DNA of 64,000 nucleotides from positions 62,001 to 126,000 of the forward strand of contig NTHE01000003.1 in NCBI GenBank assembly GCA_002551355.1. The letters run 5' to 3'. Source of the stretch: Streptomyces sp. man185. GTDB taxonomy: Bacteria; Actinomycetota; Actinomycetes; Streptomycetales; Streptomycetaceae. The translations under genes and the position numbers were made by a program. Shown here one piece after another: positions 1-9,241 of this stretch. Positions within the stretch are counted from its first letter, which is position 1, and each line of letters starts with the position of its first letter. Under the pieces are notes generated by a model that was not told the DNA's origin, did not search any database, and worked only from the letters and a program-made list of their open reading frames with translations.

Positions 1-920
1 CGGACTTCCCGTACAACGCCTTCCTCCCGGACGATGTGAAGATCGTCCAGGTCGATGTGCGCCCCGAACACCTCGGCCGCCGCTCCAAGCTCGACCTCGC
101 GGTCTGGGGCGATGTGCGCGAGACGCTGCGCTGTCTGACGCCCCGGGTGAAGCCCAAGTCCGACCGCAAGTTCCTCGACCGGATGCTGAAGAAGCACGCG
201 AACGCCCTGGAGGGGGTGGTCAAGGCCTACACCCGCAAGGTCGAGAAGCACGTCCCGATCCACCCCGAGTACGTCGCCTCCGTGCTGGACGAGATGGCCG
301 ACGAGGACGCCGTGTTCACCGTCGACACCGGCATGAACAACGTCTGGGCCGCCCGCTATCTGACCCCCAACGGCAAGCGCAGGGTGATCGGCTCGTTCAG
401 CCACGGCTCGATGGCCAACGCCCTGCCGCAGGCGATCGGCGCCCAGTTCACCGACCTGAACCGGCAGGTCGTCGCGATGTCCGGGGACGGCGGATTCTCC
501 ATGCTGATGGGAGACTTCCTCACCCTGGTCCAGTACGACCTGCCGGTGAAGGTCGTCCTGTTCAACAACTCCTCTCTCGGCATGGTCGAGTTGGAGATGC
601 TGGTGGCGGGCCTGCCGTCGTACGGGACGACCAACGCGAACACCGACTACGCCGCCATCGCCCGTGCGTCCGGCGCCTACGGCGTCCGCGTGGAGAAGCC
701 CAAGCAGTTGCAGGGCGCGCTCAAGGACGCGTTCAAGCACAAGGGGCCCGCGCTCGTCGACGTCGTCACCGACCCCAACGCGCTCTCCATCCCGCCGAAG
801 ATCAGCGCCGACATGGTCACCGGCTTCGCGCTCTCCGCCAGCAAGATCGTGCTGGACGGCGGAGTGGGCCGGATGCTCCAGATGGCCCGCTCCAACCTCC
901 GTAACGTGCCGCGCCCTTGA
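1..920 (+). CDS. ThDP-dependent pyruvate dehydrogenase/oxidase (PoxB-like), 5' partial
   Basis: C-terminal part of a thiamine diphosphate enzyme of the pyruvate oxidase/acetolactate synthase family. The frame is open from base 3, so the start lies outside the window. The ThDP/Mg motif begins GDGGFSMLMGDFL and ends FNNSS, as in PoxB-type enzymes, which decarboxylate pyruvate to acetate and pass electrons to quinone. The C-terminus (SKIVLDGG, MARSNLRNVP) resembles actinobacterial PoxB-like proteins. The gene runs convergently into the alpha-mannosidase with only 22 bp between stops. A related ThDP enzyme such as acetolactate synthase cannot be fully excluded without the N-terminal domain, but the overall resemblance is to PoxB. 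Confidence 0.85.
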   Translation, partial: DFPYNAFLPDDVKIVQVDVRPEHLGRRSKLDLAVWGDVRETLRCLTPRVKPKSDRKFLDRMLKKHANALEGVVKAYTRKVEKHVPIHPEYVASVLDEMADEDAVFTVDTGMNNVWAARYLTPNGKRRVIGSFSHGSMANALPQAIGAQFTDLNRQVVAMSGDGGFSMLMGDFLTLVQYDLPVKVVLFNNSSLGMVELEMLVAGLPSYGTTNANTDYAAIARASGAYGVRVEKPKQLQGALKDAFKHKGPALVDVVTDPNALSIPPKISADMVTGFALSASKIVLDGGVGRMLQMARSNLRNVPRP

Positions 921-942
921 GCGCCCGTGTTGCCTGGTCCCG

Positions 943-3900
943 TCACGCCGGGGTCAGGCGCACCGTCAGGATCTGGAACGGCCGCAGGTCGAGGATCAGG
1001 CCGTCCTCGTCGGTCACCGCCGGGTGCAGCGGCCGTTCCAGCAGATCCGTGATCCGGGCGTCCGCCACCGGGAAGGACGCCGCCAGCCGGCTCCGCGCCC
1101 GGCCGCCCGCCGACTCGTAGAGCCGTACGATCACATCCCCGCTCCGGTCCTCGGCGAGCTTCACCGACTCGACCGTCACCGCCGGATGCCCCGTTGACAC
1201 CAGCGCGGGCACCACCGGGGCGACCGCCGCCCGCAGCGGGAGGTTCAGCGCCAGGCCCTCCCGTACGGCGTCCGTCACCTCCGCGCCCGGGGCGAGCGCG
1301 TAGCGGAAGCGGTGCACGCCCAGGTCGGTGTGCGGGTCCGGGCTGTGCGGAGCGCGCAGCAGCGTCAGCCGGACCGTGGTGCCGAGACCGTCCGGGTGCG
1401 GGGTGCGGGTCACATCGTGGCCGTACGTCGAGTCGTTGAGCAGCGCGATGCCGTACGCCGGCTCGGCGACCCGCAGCCAGCGGTGCGCGCAGATCTCGAA
1501 ACGGGCCGCGTCCCAGGATGTGTTGTCGTGGGTCGCACGGTGGACGTGGCCGAACTGGATCTCGGCGGTCGATCGTTCGGCGTGGACGTCGAGCGGAAAG
1601 GCCGCCTTGAGGACCTTCTCCGACTCCTGCCAGTCCACCTCGGTGTCGACGTCGAGCTGCCGGGCCCCGGCCGCGAGCCGCAGCTCCTGAACGACGGTCG
1701 ACCGCCCGAAGGAACGGACCACCCGCACGGCCGCCCGCAGCGGCCCGTCCTCCACGAGCGACACGGAGTCGGTGGCGGTGAGATCGGCGCGGGTGCGCCG
1801 GTAGTGCCGGTCGATGTCCCAGGCGTCCCAGTGATTGGGGTGGTCCGGGTGCAGCTGGAGGAGGTTGGCGCGGGCGCCCGGGATGAGCACCTCCCGGCCG
1901 GCGATCAGATCGTCGACCGACGAGACCAGCCCGTCCCCGTCCACCACTACCCGCAACAGCCCGTTCTCCAGGACGATGTCGCCGCCTCCCCCCGACGCCT
2001 CGGCCGTCACCGGGTGCTCCGGGACCGCCGCCCCGTCCAGCAGGCCCGCCCCGAGACCCGGACTCCGCGCCAGCACCGCAGCCCGGCCCTCGCCCAGCTC
2101 CTGGACATGGGCCCCGGACGGCAGCACCCCGGCGGCCTCCGCGTCCAGCTCGATCACCTGAACCCGTTCGTACGGGGAGGAGTTGAGCGCCACCAAGCCC
2201 TCGGCCGCGCCCAGCGAGGTCACCGCATCGGCCACCACGTCCGCCAGCTCGGCGCGCACCTCCTCGTAGGTGTCCCGCGCCTCGCGGTGCACCCAGGCGA
2301 TCGACGAGCCGGGCAGGATGTCGTGGAACTGATGCAGCAGCACCGTCTTCCACACCTGGTCCAGGCGCTCGTACGGATAGAGGTGGGCGGGGGAGCGCAG
2401 AGCGGCCGCCGTCGCCCACAACTCAGCCTCGCGCAGCAGATGTTCGCTGCGTCGGTTGCCCTGTTTGGTCTTCGCCTGCGTGGTGTACGTCGCCCGGTGC
2501 AGCTCCAGATACAGCTCGCCCGACCAGACGGGCGCCTGCTGTCCGTACTCCTCCTCGGCCGCCGCGAAGAACGCCGAGGGCGTCTCGACGGACACGCGGG
2601 GTGAGCCCTCCAGGTCCCGCAGTCGGCGGGCCCGCTCCAGCATCTCGCGGGTCGGGCCGCCCCCGCCGTCACCCCAGCCGAACGGCACCAGCGAACGCGT
2701 GGCCCGGCCCTTGTCGGCGAAGTTTTTCTCCGCGTGCGCCAGTTCGCGGGCGTGCAGCTGGGCGTTGTACGTGTCGACCGGCGGGAAATGGGTGAAGACC
2801 CGGGTGCCGTCGATGCCCTCCCACCAGAAGGTGTGGTGCGGCATCCTGTTGTGCTGGTTCCACGACAGCTTCTGGGTGAGGAACCACTTAACGCCGGCGA
2901 GCCGGGCCAGTTGGGGGAAGGCGGCGGTGTAACCGAAGGAGTCCGGCAGCCAGATCTCCGCGGTGTCCACACCCAGCTCCTCGGCGAAGAAGCGCTTCCC
3001 GTGGACCAGTTGGCGAGCCAGCGCCTCACCGCCCGGCAGGTTGGCGTCCGACTCCACCCACATCGAGCCGACCGGAGACCACTGCCCCGCCGCCACCGCC
3101 TCCTTGACCCGCTCCCAGATGTGCGGCTGGTGCTCCTTCACCCAGGCGTACTGCTGAGCCTGCGAGCAGGCGAAGACCAGCTCCGGGTAGTCCTGCGCGA
3201 GGGCGGTGACATTGGCGAACGTCCGGGACGCCTTGCGGACGGTCTCGCGCAGCGGCCACAGCCACGCCGAGTCGATGTGCGCGTGCCCGGCCGCCGAGAT
3301 CCGGTGCGCGCTCGCGGATGCGGGCCGCGCCAGCACCTCGGTCAGGGCGACGCGGCCCGCCGCCGCGGTCCCGGAGACGTCGTGCAGGTCCAGCGCGTCG
3401 AGCATCGACTCCAGCGCCCGGAGGATCTCGTGCCGCCGCGACCGGTCGGCGGGCAGCTCGTGCATCAGCTCGGACAGCACCTCGATGTCCAGGACGAGAT
3501 GCCAGACCTCCTCGTCGAGGACCGCGAGGTCGGCGGAGGCGAAGCGGTACAGGGGGCTGTCGCCGGAGGTGAGCACGTCGCCGAGCGGGGTCGGTGCGAA
3601 ACCGTGCTCCAGGACCGCCGGATTGGCCGCCGCCTCCAGCAGCAGATCGACCGGCTCCCCGCCCGCCGCCGGGTGCGCGAGCGGCAGGTGCCGGTTGCGC
3701 GGATGAACACCCTTGAGAGGGACGCCCAGATGGTCGTACAGCATCCCTTCTGCCTGGAACCCGGGCCCCTGACCGGTGAACCCCGGGTCGACGACCACTT
3801 CCACCCGGCGCCCCGACCACTCCTCGGGCACCGCTCCCCGCAGCCGGAACCAGCTGGTGGACCAGGGCTTCCCCCACTCCGTACCGGCTGTGAACGGCGC

Positions 3901-4059
3901 GAAGTCCGCCCCGAGGGCCTCGGCCACCGGCACCGGCTCTCCCGGAACGTGCCACACGGACACGGCGAGCGGGGTGCGGGCGGCGTACTGGGCCGGGCGG
4001 ACGAACTGGTGGAGGGCCCTCTCCAGGCGGCCCTCCACCAGGGTGCTGTCGTCGTGCAT
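943..4059 (-). CDS. alpha-mannosidase, glycoside hydrolase family 38
   Basis: Large (1038 aa) family 38 retaining alpha-mannosidase that releases mannose from alpha-mannosides, probably in the cytoplasm since no signal peptide is seen. The Zn-binding motif HAHIDSAWLWP is at about residues 259-269 (His259, Asp261-263 region), and the nucleophile motif LPDSFGY places the catalytic Asp at residue 373. The C-terminal half is the usual beta-rich GH38 domain. An in-frame GTG lies directly before the ATG. I chose the ATG because GAGGAG sits 5 bases upstream of it, whereas the GTG would leave only 2. Neighbours give no pathway context. The family is known to act on N-glycan or plant/fungal mannosides, but the natural substrate here is unknown. 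Confidence 0.9.
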   Translation of the reverse strand: MHDDSTLVEGRLERALHQFVRPAQYAARTPLAVSVWHVPGEPVPVAEALGADFAPFTAGTEWGKPWSTSWFRLRGAVPEEWSGRRVEVVVDPGFTGQGPGFQAEGMLYDHLGVPLKGVHPRNRHLPLAHPAAGGEPVDLLLEAAANPAVLEHGFAPTPLGDVLTSGDSPLYRFASADLAVLDEEVWHLVLDIEVLSELMHELPADRSRRHEILRALESMLDALDLHDVSGTAAAGRVALTEVLARPASASAHRISAAGHAHIDSAWLWPLRETVRKASRTFANVTALAQDYPELVFACSQAQQYAWVKEHQPHIWERVKEAVAAGQWSPVGSMWVESDANLPGGEALARQLVHGKRFFAEELGVDTAEIWLPDSFGYTAAFPQLARLAGVKWFLTQKLSWNQHNRMPHHTFWWEGIDGTRVFTHFPPVDTYNAQLHARELAHAEKNFADKGRATRSLVPFGWGDGGGGPTREMLERARRLRDLEGSPRVSVETPSAFFAAAEEEYGQQAPVWSGELYLELHRATYTTQAKTKQGNRRSEHLLREAELWATAAALRSPAHLYPYERLDQVWKTVLLHQFHDILPGSSIAWVHREARDTYEEVRAELADVVADAVTSLGAAEGLVALNSSPYERVQVIELDAEAAGVLPSGAHVQELGEGRAAVLARSPGLGAGLLDGAAVPEHPVTAEASGGGGDIVLENGLLRVVVDGDGLVSSVDDLIAGREVLIPGARANLLQLHPDHPNHWDAWDIDRHYRRTRADLTATDSVSLVEDGPLRAAVRVVRSFGRSTVVQELRLAAGARQLDVDTEVDWQESEKVLKAAFPLDVHAERSTAEIQFGHVHRATHDNTSWDAARFEICAHRWLRVAEPAYGIALLNDSTYGHDVTRTPHPDGLGTTVRLTLLRAPHSPDPHTDLGVHRFRYALAPGAEVTDAVREGLALNLPLRAAVAPVVPALVSTGHPAVTVESVKLAEDRSGDVIVRLYESAGGRARSRLAASFPVADARITDLLERPLHPAVTDEDGLILDLRPFQILTVRLTPA

Positions 4060-4166
4060 CACAGCTCCTCGGGAAGGTGTGGGGTCCCAGGAGGCGTCTT
4101 GCCGATCAGGGACGGCTCAGGTCTCCCTTCCCACGGAGCTTGCGGAACACCCCTCGGAGGCGAGGG

Positions 4167-4601
4167 TCAGCAGTCGTGGTCGACCAGGTCGAAGGAGGCG
4201 TAGTGGTCGGCGGTGTAGTAGTCCTCCTCCGTCTGCTCACCGGTGACGATCCGGCGGGCGCCGCGGGTGTCGGAGCCGGGCGTGATGACCGTGTACTCGT
4301 GGTAGTAGCCGGTGGACCGGTCGGGGAGCAGGCCCTCGCGGTTCTGGAAGACGGTTCCGTCCTGCTCGTACGGGTACGGCCCGCCCTGCTCGATCAGATC
4401 CAGGGTGTCGTGCGCCTGGGACGGCAGGGCGGAGTAGCAGACGCTGCCCACCGCCGCCGCCCGGAAGGCGGTCGCGGAGTGGGCGGTGGTGGAGGTCGTC
4501 GCCGGGTTGGCTGCCTGGGCCGTGACCGGGCCCGAGGCGATGAGGAGGGACAGGAGGGCGGCCGAGCCGCCGAGCCGGGTGATGCGTGGGGGGATGCGCA
4601 T
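4167..4601 (-). CDS. secreted guanyl-specific ribonuclease, RNase Sa family
   Basis: 144 aa precursor with a typical Sec signal peptide (residues 1-30, hydrophobic core LLSLLIASGP, AQA cleavage region) followed by a domain very close to Streptomyces aureofaciens RNase Sa. The family landmarks are all present: the paired Cys near both ends of the mature domain (VCYSALP and the C-terminal HDC), YYHEYTVITPG with the catalytic Glu, RRIVTGE with the catalytic Arg, and DHYASF with the catalytic His. The protein is expected to cleave RNA 3' of guanosine outside the cell. No barstar-like inhibitor gene is adjacent. The start has almost no Shine-Dalgarno, and a TCTACGCG-type element lies just upstream. 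Confidence 0.93.
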   Translation of the reverse strand: MRIPPRITRLGGSAALLSLLIASGPVTAQAANPATTSTTAHSATAFRAAAVGSVCYSALPSQAHDTLDLIEQGGPYPYEQDGTVFQNREGLLPDRSTGYYHEYTVITPGSDTRGARRIVTGEQTEEDYYTADHYASFDLVDHDC

Positions 4602-4610
4602 GCCGTCATG

Positions 4611-4624
4611 ATGACGCGCGTAGA
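4611..4624. promoter_or_regulatory. half-conserved TCTACGCGCGTAGA-like element upstream of the RNase gene
   Basis: On the plus strand the 14-mer here matches the self-complementary word TCTACGCGCGTAGA at its last 11 positions. It lies 10-23 bases upstream of the RNase start codon, where a ribosome binding site or operator would be. A 12/14 match lies upstream of the secreted nuclease gene at 33530 and a related TCTAC/GTAGA palindrome upstream of the secreted subtilase at 18422. Function is inferred only from recurrence. Confidence 0.4.
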
Positions 4625-4843
4625 AGTCGGTTCGTCAACGTCAACTCAGCTCTGTTCGCGGGACGTTGACCGGAGCTGCGCCTATGTGGTGATGGCGTGC
4701 GCGGGTGGGATGTTCCGTGCGCCCCTCGCCGCTCCCGCCCCTTCACTTCTTGACGGGCCCGCAAGCGTGACCGTGTGCGTACAGGGGCATGCATCCCGTG
4801 AGGCTGTTCGACGGGCAGCCGGATCGAAGGAGGTCGGTTCACT

Positions 4844-5323
4844 GTGCGGGCGGGGGAAATGGCGAAGCGTCAGAAGAGGACCGCGGTCGTCGAAGGGCGC
4901 GGCCCCCGGGGCCGGAGACCGGGTGAGGCGTCGCCGCCGGCCCGGATGCGCCGAAGGGTGGGGCACGCGGAGCGGTCGGCGGTGGGGGAAGTCCGACGGG
5001 AGCTGCGGGAGTTCCTCCGGCATCGCTCCGGTCAGGAGCAGACCGAGGCTGCGGAGCTGCTGGTGAGCGAGCTGGTGACCAACGCGCTCATCCACACCCG
5101 GCACGGGGCCGTGGTCACGGCCACGGCGACAGCCGCCCGACTGCGCGTGGAGGTGCAGGACTTCGCATCCGAGAACCTGCCCGCGCCGTACGTACCGAAC
5201 GCCGACGACGGTACGCACGGCAGGGGTCTGATCCTGGTCCGGAGCCTGGCCGACGCCTGGGGCGTGGAGGCACAGGCCCTGGGCAAGGTCGTCTGGTTCG
5301 AGCTGCACGGCGGAAGGCCCTGA
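4844..5323 (+). CDS. RsbW/SpoIIAB-like ATP-binding protein (HATPase_c)
   Basis: 159 aa single-domain GHKL ATPase of the anti-sigma/serine kinase type that is abundant in Streptomyces. The N box is AELLVSELVTNALIHT (about residues 65-82), and the glycine-rich ATP lid is HGRGLILVRSLAD (about 128-140). The first 40 residues are basic and low-complexity. The GTG start is supported by AAGGAGGT about 9 bases upstream. A downstream ATG five codons later is the alternative. Such proteins may bind sigma or anti-sigma-antagonist partners, but no partner gene is adjacent and the role is unassigned. Confidence 0.8.
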   Translation: MRAGEMAKRQKRTAVVEGRGPRGRRPGEASPPARMRRRVGHAERSAVGEVRRELREFLRHRSGQEQTEAAELLVSELVTNALIHTRHGAVVTATATAARLRVEVQDFASENLPAPYVPNADDGTHGRGLILVRSLADAWGVEAQALGKVVWFELHGGRP

Positions 5324-5344
5324 GCCCTCCGCCGCGCGAGCGGA

Positions 5345-6448
5345 TCAGCCGAACTGCTGCTCCAGATCCTTCAGTTTCTGTTCCAGCGAGTCGAGCCGGG
5401 GGAGTGTCTGGGTGTCGTCCTCGGCGGTGAGGTCGACGGTCCGCGGGTCACTTCCCTGGGTTGGCGCTTCCAGGCTCTTCGAGCTCGAACCATCGGCCGT
5501 CTGCTTCCGGCCGACGGCTTGCAGGGATGGCCGGGGTCGCAGGGGCAGCTGACCCGGCTCTGCTATGGCGGGCTCCGCGACGGCCGGCGGGCCGCCGCCC
5601 GAAGCCGGGGCGAGGGCGGGCGCGTCCACCTGTTGCCCGCCCCGGCCGCCGCGTCCCCAGACCCGGTTCTGCCGGTTCAGGGCCTTGATGCGGGCCCGGT
5701 CCAGCTTCTCCTGGTCGCGTCGGCGCAGCCGGTCCTGTTCGCGCTCCCTGCGGTCCTCGCGCACCTCGTCCACCGCCTCGTCCAGGGTGCGGACGCCCTC
5801 CAGGAGCATCAGCGACCAGGCGCCGAAGGTCTCCCGCGGGGCCCGCAGCCAGCGGACGATCCGGATCTGCGGCAGCGGACGGGGCACCAGGCCCTGTTCG
5901 CGCAGCGCCGCGCGGCGGGTCTGCTTCAGCGCGCGGTCGAAGAGCACCGCGGCCGAGAGGGACATCCCCGCGAAGAAGTGCGGAGCGCCCGCGTGGTCCA
6001 TGCCCCGAGGGGCGTGCACCCAGTTGAACCAGGCGGCGGCCCCGGCGAACGTCCACACCAGCAGCCGGGAGCCGAGTGCCGCGTCTCCGTGGCTCGCCTC
6101 CCGTACGGCCAGCACGGAACAGAACATCGCGGCGCCGTCCAGTCCGAACGGGACCAGATACTCCCAGCCCCCGCTGAGGCTCAGGTTCTGCCGGCCGAAG
6201 CCGACGAGCCCGTGGAAGGAGAGCGCGGCGGCGACCGCCGCGCAGCAGAACAGCAGGACGTAACTGGCGGTGGCGTAGAGCGCTTCCTTGCGTCTGCGGC
6301 GCTCCTCGCTGCGTTCCCAGGAATCGTCGGCCGCGGCCTTGCCGGCGGCACGCTTGCCGCGTGCGACCACCGTCACCGCCGCCATGACTCCCACGAGCAG
6401 TACGGCGCCCGGAAGCAGCCAGTCAAGCGATATGTCGGTCAGTCTCAT
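5345..6448 (-). CDS. DUF2637 membrane protein
   Basis: 367 aa protein with one N-terminal membrane segment (about 10-30), a charged linker, then a block of three or four hydrophobic segments (about 60-175). It carries the conserved stretches WEYLVPFGLDGAAMFCSVLA and WFNWVHAPRG that typify DUF2637 proteins of actinomycetes. The C-terminal half is cytoplasmic, highly charged (REREQDRLRRRDQEK), proline/alanine rich and probably disordered, ending in a short coiled-coil-like helix (LEQKLKDLEQQFG). Related proteins occur on Streptomyces plasmids (SpdB-like) and chromosomes. This one has no transfer genes around it. Function unknown. Confidence 0.75.
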   Translation of the reverse strand: MRLTDISLDWLLPGAVLLVGVMAAVTVVARGKRAAGKAAADDSWERSEERRRRKEALYATASYVLLFCCAAVAAALSFHGLVGFGRQNLSLSGGWEYLVPFGLDGAAMFCSVLAVREASHGDAALGSRLLVWTFAGAAAWFNWVHAPRGMDHAGAPHFFAGMSLSAAVLFDRALKQTRRAALREQGLVPRPLPQIRIVRWLRAPRETFGAWSLMLLEGVRTLDEAVDEVREDRREREQDRLRRRDQEKLDRARIKALNRQNRVWGRGGRGGQQVDAPALAPASGGGPPAVAEPAIAEPGQLPLRPRPSLQAVGRKQTADGSSSKSLEAPTQGSDPRTVDLTAEDDTQTLPRLDSLEQKLKDLEQQFG

Positions 6449-6640
6449 GCGCGGTCCCTTGCGTCACGTAGGGCGTTTCGTACGCCATCGTGACGGAATT
6501 CCCGTCCCGCTCCGGTGGTTTCGGGACAAGAGCACGCCATGGGGGAAGGAGAGGCTATCGATGGGTGGAATCTTCTCGAACTCCCGCCCGGTTGAACCGA
6601 GTTGCGTTCGATTCCACGTCATCCGGACGGGCGGTGTGGA

Positions 6641-7489
6641 TCAGGGAGCTGCGGCGAGCTTCCGCACCCGGTCCGCGTCACAGGTACGCGGGCAGGTCAC
6701 ACAGGTGTCCTCGGGGCGCAGGGTGTAGAAGAGGCAGCAGCTCGCCCGGTCCCGGGTCGGCAGCGACTGCCCGTCGGGCCCGGTCAGCTCGCGGAAGCCC
6801 GCGGTGCCGACGTACGGCTTCGTCGTGCCGGGGAGCAGCAGCTCCAGCTCGGCCATCGCGCGACGCTCCTCGCCCAGCAGGTGGGCGACGTACCAGAGGC
6901 CCTCGACGATCTCGTCCGTCGCCATCCCCCACAGGGCCCGCTTCCCGCGTCGCATGCGTGGCCCGAAGCCTTCCAGCACCGGCCCGAGGTGCTCGGCCAG
7001 GGAGGCCAGGACCTCGGCCCGCAGCGCCGCTTCGTCCGGGACGACCCGGGCCCCGGGCAGGGTGGCCGCCGGATCGTCCGGCAGGCAGGCGAATTCCCTC
7101 ACCCGCACGGTCAGGTGGCCCAGCGCCCGCTGGAAGGCCACGTCCTCGACCGGGATGCGCGGCACGCGGCGCTGCAGGAACCACGGCACGGTCACCAGCA
7201 GACAGGCGGGCCAGGCGTACCGGTGCAGACCGAAGCTCGCCACCACGTCCGGGCGGGCCTGCTGGCCGTAGTCGCGCAGCACCTGGGCGTTGTCCCAGGC
7301 GAGGAAGGCGTCCACGGCGCTGCCGCCGGCCGCCAGCTCCGCCGCGCCGACCCAGCCCGCGCCGGACGGGGCGACGGCGTCGCCGTCGAGCACGTCGGCC
7401 CGCAGACCGGGGAACACCTCGGCCAGGCGGGCGTACGCGGCGGTCACGGGGGACGTCGCGGCACCGGTGAACGGCGGGGAGAGGGTCAT
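6641..7489 (-). CDS. FhuF-like ferric siderophore reductase, 2Fe-2S
   Basis: About 282 aa protein with the C-terminal FhuF iron-sulfur motif CC-x10-C-x2-C (CCLFYTLRPEDTCVTC), which in E. coli FhuF binds a 2Fe-2S cluster used to reduce ferric iron in siderophores. The upstream region is the usual FhuF helical domain. A near-consensus IdeR/DmdR iron box lies 29-47 bases upstream of the chosen ATG, which fits iron-repressed expression. I preferred the ATG to a GTG four codons earlier. The divergent gene is a GntR regulator, with the iron box between them. Confidence 0.82.
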   Translation of the reverse strand: MTLSPPFTGAATSPVTAAYARLAEVFPGLRADVLDGDAVAPSGAGWVGAAELAAGGSAVDAFLAWDNAQVLRDYGQQARPDVVASFGLHRYAWPACLLVTVPWFLQRRVPRIPVEDVAFQRALGHLTVRVREFACLPDDPAATLPGARVVPDEAALRAEVLASLAEHLGPVLEGFGPRMRRGKRALWGMATDEIVEGLWYVAHLLGEERRAMAELELLLPGTTKPYVGTAGFRELTGPDGQSLPTRDRASCCLFYTLRPEDTCVTCPRTCDADRVRKLAAAP

Positions 7490-7517
7490 GCAGGGGACCA
7501 CCGAATCGGGATCGTTT

Positions 7518-7536
7518 GCAGGTAAGGCTTACCTTA
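7518..7536. promoter_or_regulatory. iron box (DmdR1/IdeR operator candidate)
   Basis: The 19-mer GCAGGTAAGGCTTACCTTA matches the actinobacterial iron-box consensus TTAGGTTAGGCTCACCTAA at 14 of 19 positions and is itself an inverted repeat (GGTAAG/CTTACC). It lies directly upstream of the FhuF-like reductase and would overlap its promoter, so Fe(II)-DmdR repression is the natural inference. It may also touch the promoter of the divergent GntR gene. Confidence 0.8.
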
Positions 7537-7636
7537 CCCGATGCCATCGATGTTTGAACCGCGGCCTCCTCCCTCTATCGTGCACAGGAGGGTCCGGCGC
7601 ACGCGAGTCGGCCCGCGGCAGGTGGAGGAGGTCCGG

Positions 7637-8395
7637 GTGGAGCAGGGCAGCGCGCGCGAGGGCGTACGTCCGGCGTACGCCCCCGGAGCGTTCCCGTGCA
7701 CTCCGGCCGAGGGCCGGGTGCCGGAACAGGCCCGGGGCGAGCACACCCACAGTGAGCCGCCCGCGCCGCGCGCCGTGCGGCGCCACTCCGTGCGCGGCCA
7801 GATCCTGGACGCCCTGCGCGCCGCCCTCGTCGACGGCGAGCTGGTGCCCGGACAGGTGTACTCCGCCCCCGCGCTCGGCGCCCGCTTCGGGGTCTCCGCG
7901 ACGCCGGTGCGCGAGGCCATGCAGCGGCTGGCCGTCGAGGGTGCGGTCGAGGTCGTGCCGAACCGCGGCTTCCGGGTCAGCGAGCGCGGCCCCCGCGAGC
8001 TGGCCGAGCTGGCCGAGGTGCGGGCCCTGATCGAGGTCCCGGTGATGCTGAGGCTGGCGCGCACGGTCCCGGCGCATCGCTGGAGCGTCCTGCGCCCGCT
8101 GGCGGACGCCACGGTCGCGGCGGCGGCCGTGGGCGACCGGGCCGCCTACGCCGATTCGGACCGGGCCTTCCACCGGGCGGTCCTCACGCTGTCGGGCAAC
8201 GAGCAGCTCGTGACCGTCGCCGACGAGCTGCACTGGCGCTCCCAGTGGCCGCTGGTCGCGGGCCCCGCCACCCGCCGGGCCGAGCTGCTGGCCGACGCCG
8301 CCGAGCACACCGCCCTGCTCGACGCCCTCATCGCCCAGGACCTCACCGTCGTCCAGGCCCTGGTCCGCGAACACTTCACCGGCGCCGACGGCTGA
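7637..8395 (+). CDS. GntR-family transcriptional regulator (FadR/FCD subfamily)
   Basis: About 252 aa regulator with a disordered N-terminal segment of about 45 residues, then a winged helix-turn-helix (RGQILDALRAALVDGELVPG ... FGVSATPVREAMQRL, about 55-115), followed by an all-helical FCD effector domain with the expected metal-binding His/Asp pattern (DSDRAFHRAVL). The GTG start is chosen because GGAGGAGG sits 5 bases upstream. A longer frame begins within the iron-box region and lacks such a site. Members usually sense organic or fatty acids. The target is unknown, and autoregulation of the shared region is possible. Confidence 0.82.
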   Translation: MEQGSAREGVRPAYAPGAFPCTPAEGRVPEQARGEHTHSEPPAPRAVRRHSVRGQILDALRAALVDGELVPGQVYSAPALGARFGVSATPVREAMQRLAVEGAVEVVPNRGFRVSERGPRELAELAEVRALIEVPVMLRLARTVPAHRWSVLRPLADATVAAAAVGDRAAYADSDRAFHRAVLTLSGNEQLVTVADELHWRSQWPLVAGPATRRAELLADAAEHTALLDALIAQDLTVVQALVREHFTGADG

Positions 8396-8443
8396 CCCGG
8401 GCGGGGGCGGGGCCGCACCCACGGGCCGGCCCCACGCCTCCGT

Positions 8444-9241
8444 TCAGCTCGCCTCGGCGGTGCGCGGGGCCGGGGGGCCCAGATACGGGGCCAGCCAGGT
8501 GGGCACACCGCCCAGGAGCCGGAACAGCCGGCCTGCCTCGGCCCGCAGCCGGGCCGCCTCAGGTTCCTCCTCCGCCTGAGCGAGGGAGATCAGCGCCGGG
8601 GCCGTACCGACCAGGAACCCCAGCTCCTCCCGGATCCGCAGCGACTCCGCGAAGCCGTGCCGGGCCTCGGCCAGCTCCCCCTCGCGCAGCGCGAGCGCGG
8701 CCAGATGCCGCCAGGTGGACGACAGCAGCAGCTCGTCGCCCCGGGCAGCCGCGCCGGCGTGCGCCCGGCGGAAGGCCGCGCGCGCCGCCTGCGGCGACTC
8801 CGCGATGTTCTGGGCGATCAGCCCGCGCCGGTAGTCCAGCAGCGGCCGGGCGGGTGACGCGGGTGCCAGCAGGGCCGCCGACCGGCTCAGCGCCACGCTC
8901 GCCTCGTCGGCCCGGTCCCGTACCGCCAGGAGGGTCGAGGCGTACGCCAGATGGCCCCGCTCGGAGGCGGCCGAGCCCCGCTCGTCGTCGCTGCGGGCGA
9001 TGGCCTCCGCCGCGCGCAGGGCGTCCTCGGCCTCGGTCCAGCCCTGCCCGGTGTACAGGCACCGCTCGGTCAGCAGGGCGATGCGCTGGAGCGCGGATGC
9101 CGGATCGGTGCGTGCGTGGTGCTCCAGCAGGGCGGCCGCGTCCGTCCAGCAGGCGCGTGACCGCAACCGCCATACCGCTGTCTGGAGCGGCGGATCGTCA
9201 TCTGCTGTCGTTCCGGAACCAGACATGGCGGTATGCGCCAC
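8444..9241 (-). CDS. TPR-like helical repeat protein, unknown function
   Basis: About 265 aa alanine/arginine-rich, wholly helical protein that reads as a series of tetratricopeptide-like pairs (for example TDAAALLEHHARTDP, WRHLAALALREGELAEARHGFAESL). No catalytic or membrane signature is visible. The GTG start is supported by GGGAGGG 5 bases upstream. A longer frame starts 21 codons earlier without a good site, and an ATG lies five codons further in. Such free-standing repeat proteins resemble the C-terminal halves of Streptomyces regulators, but no DNA-binding domain is present. Confidence 0.6.
   Translation of the reverse strand: MAHTAMSGSGTTADDDPPLQTAVWRLRSRACWTDAAALLEHHARTDPASALQRIALLTERCLYTGQGWTEAEDALRAAEAIARSDDERGSAASERGHLAYASTLLAVRDRADEASVALSRSAALLAPASPARPLLDYRRGLIAQNIAESPQAARAAFRRAHAGAAARGDELLLSSTWRHLAALALREGELAEARHGFAESLRIREELGFLVGTAPALISLAQAEEEPEAARLRAEAGRLFRLLGGVPTWLAPYLGPPAPRTAEAS

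Noticed and set aside
6561..6728. small plus-strand frame with AAGGAG upstream between the DUF2637 and FhuF-like genes
   Set aside because: It runs antisense into the FhuF-like gene and the encoded peptide has no recognisable feature. A chance Shine-Dalgarno is likely.
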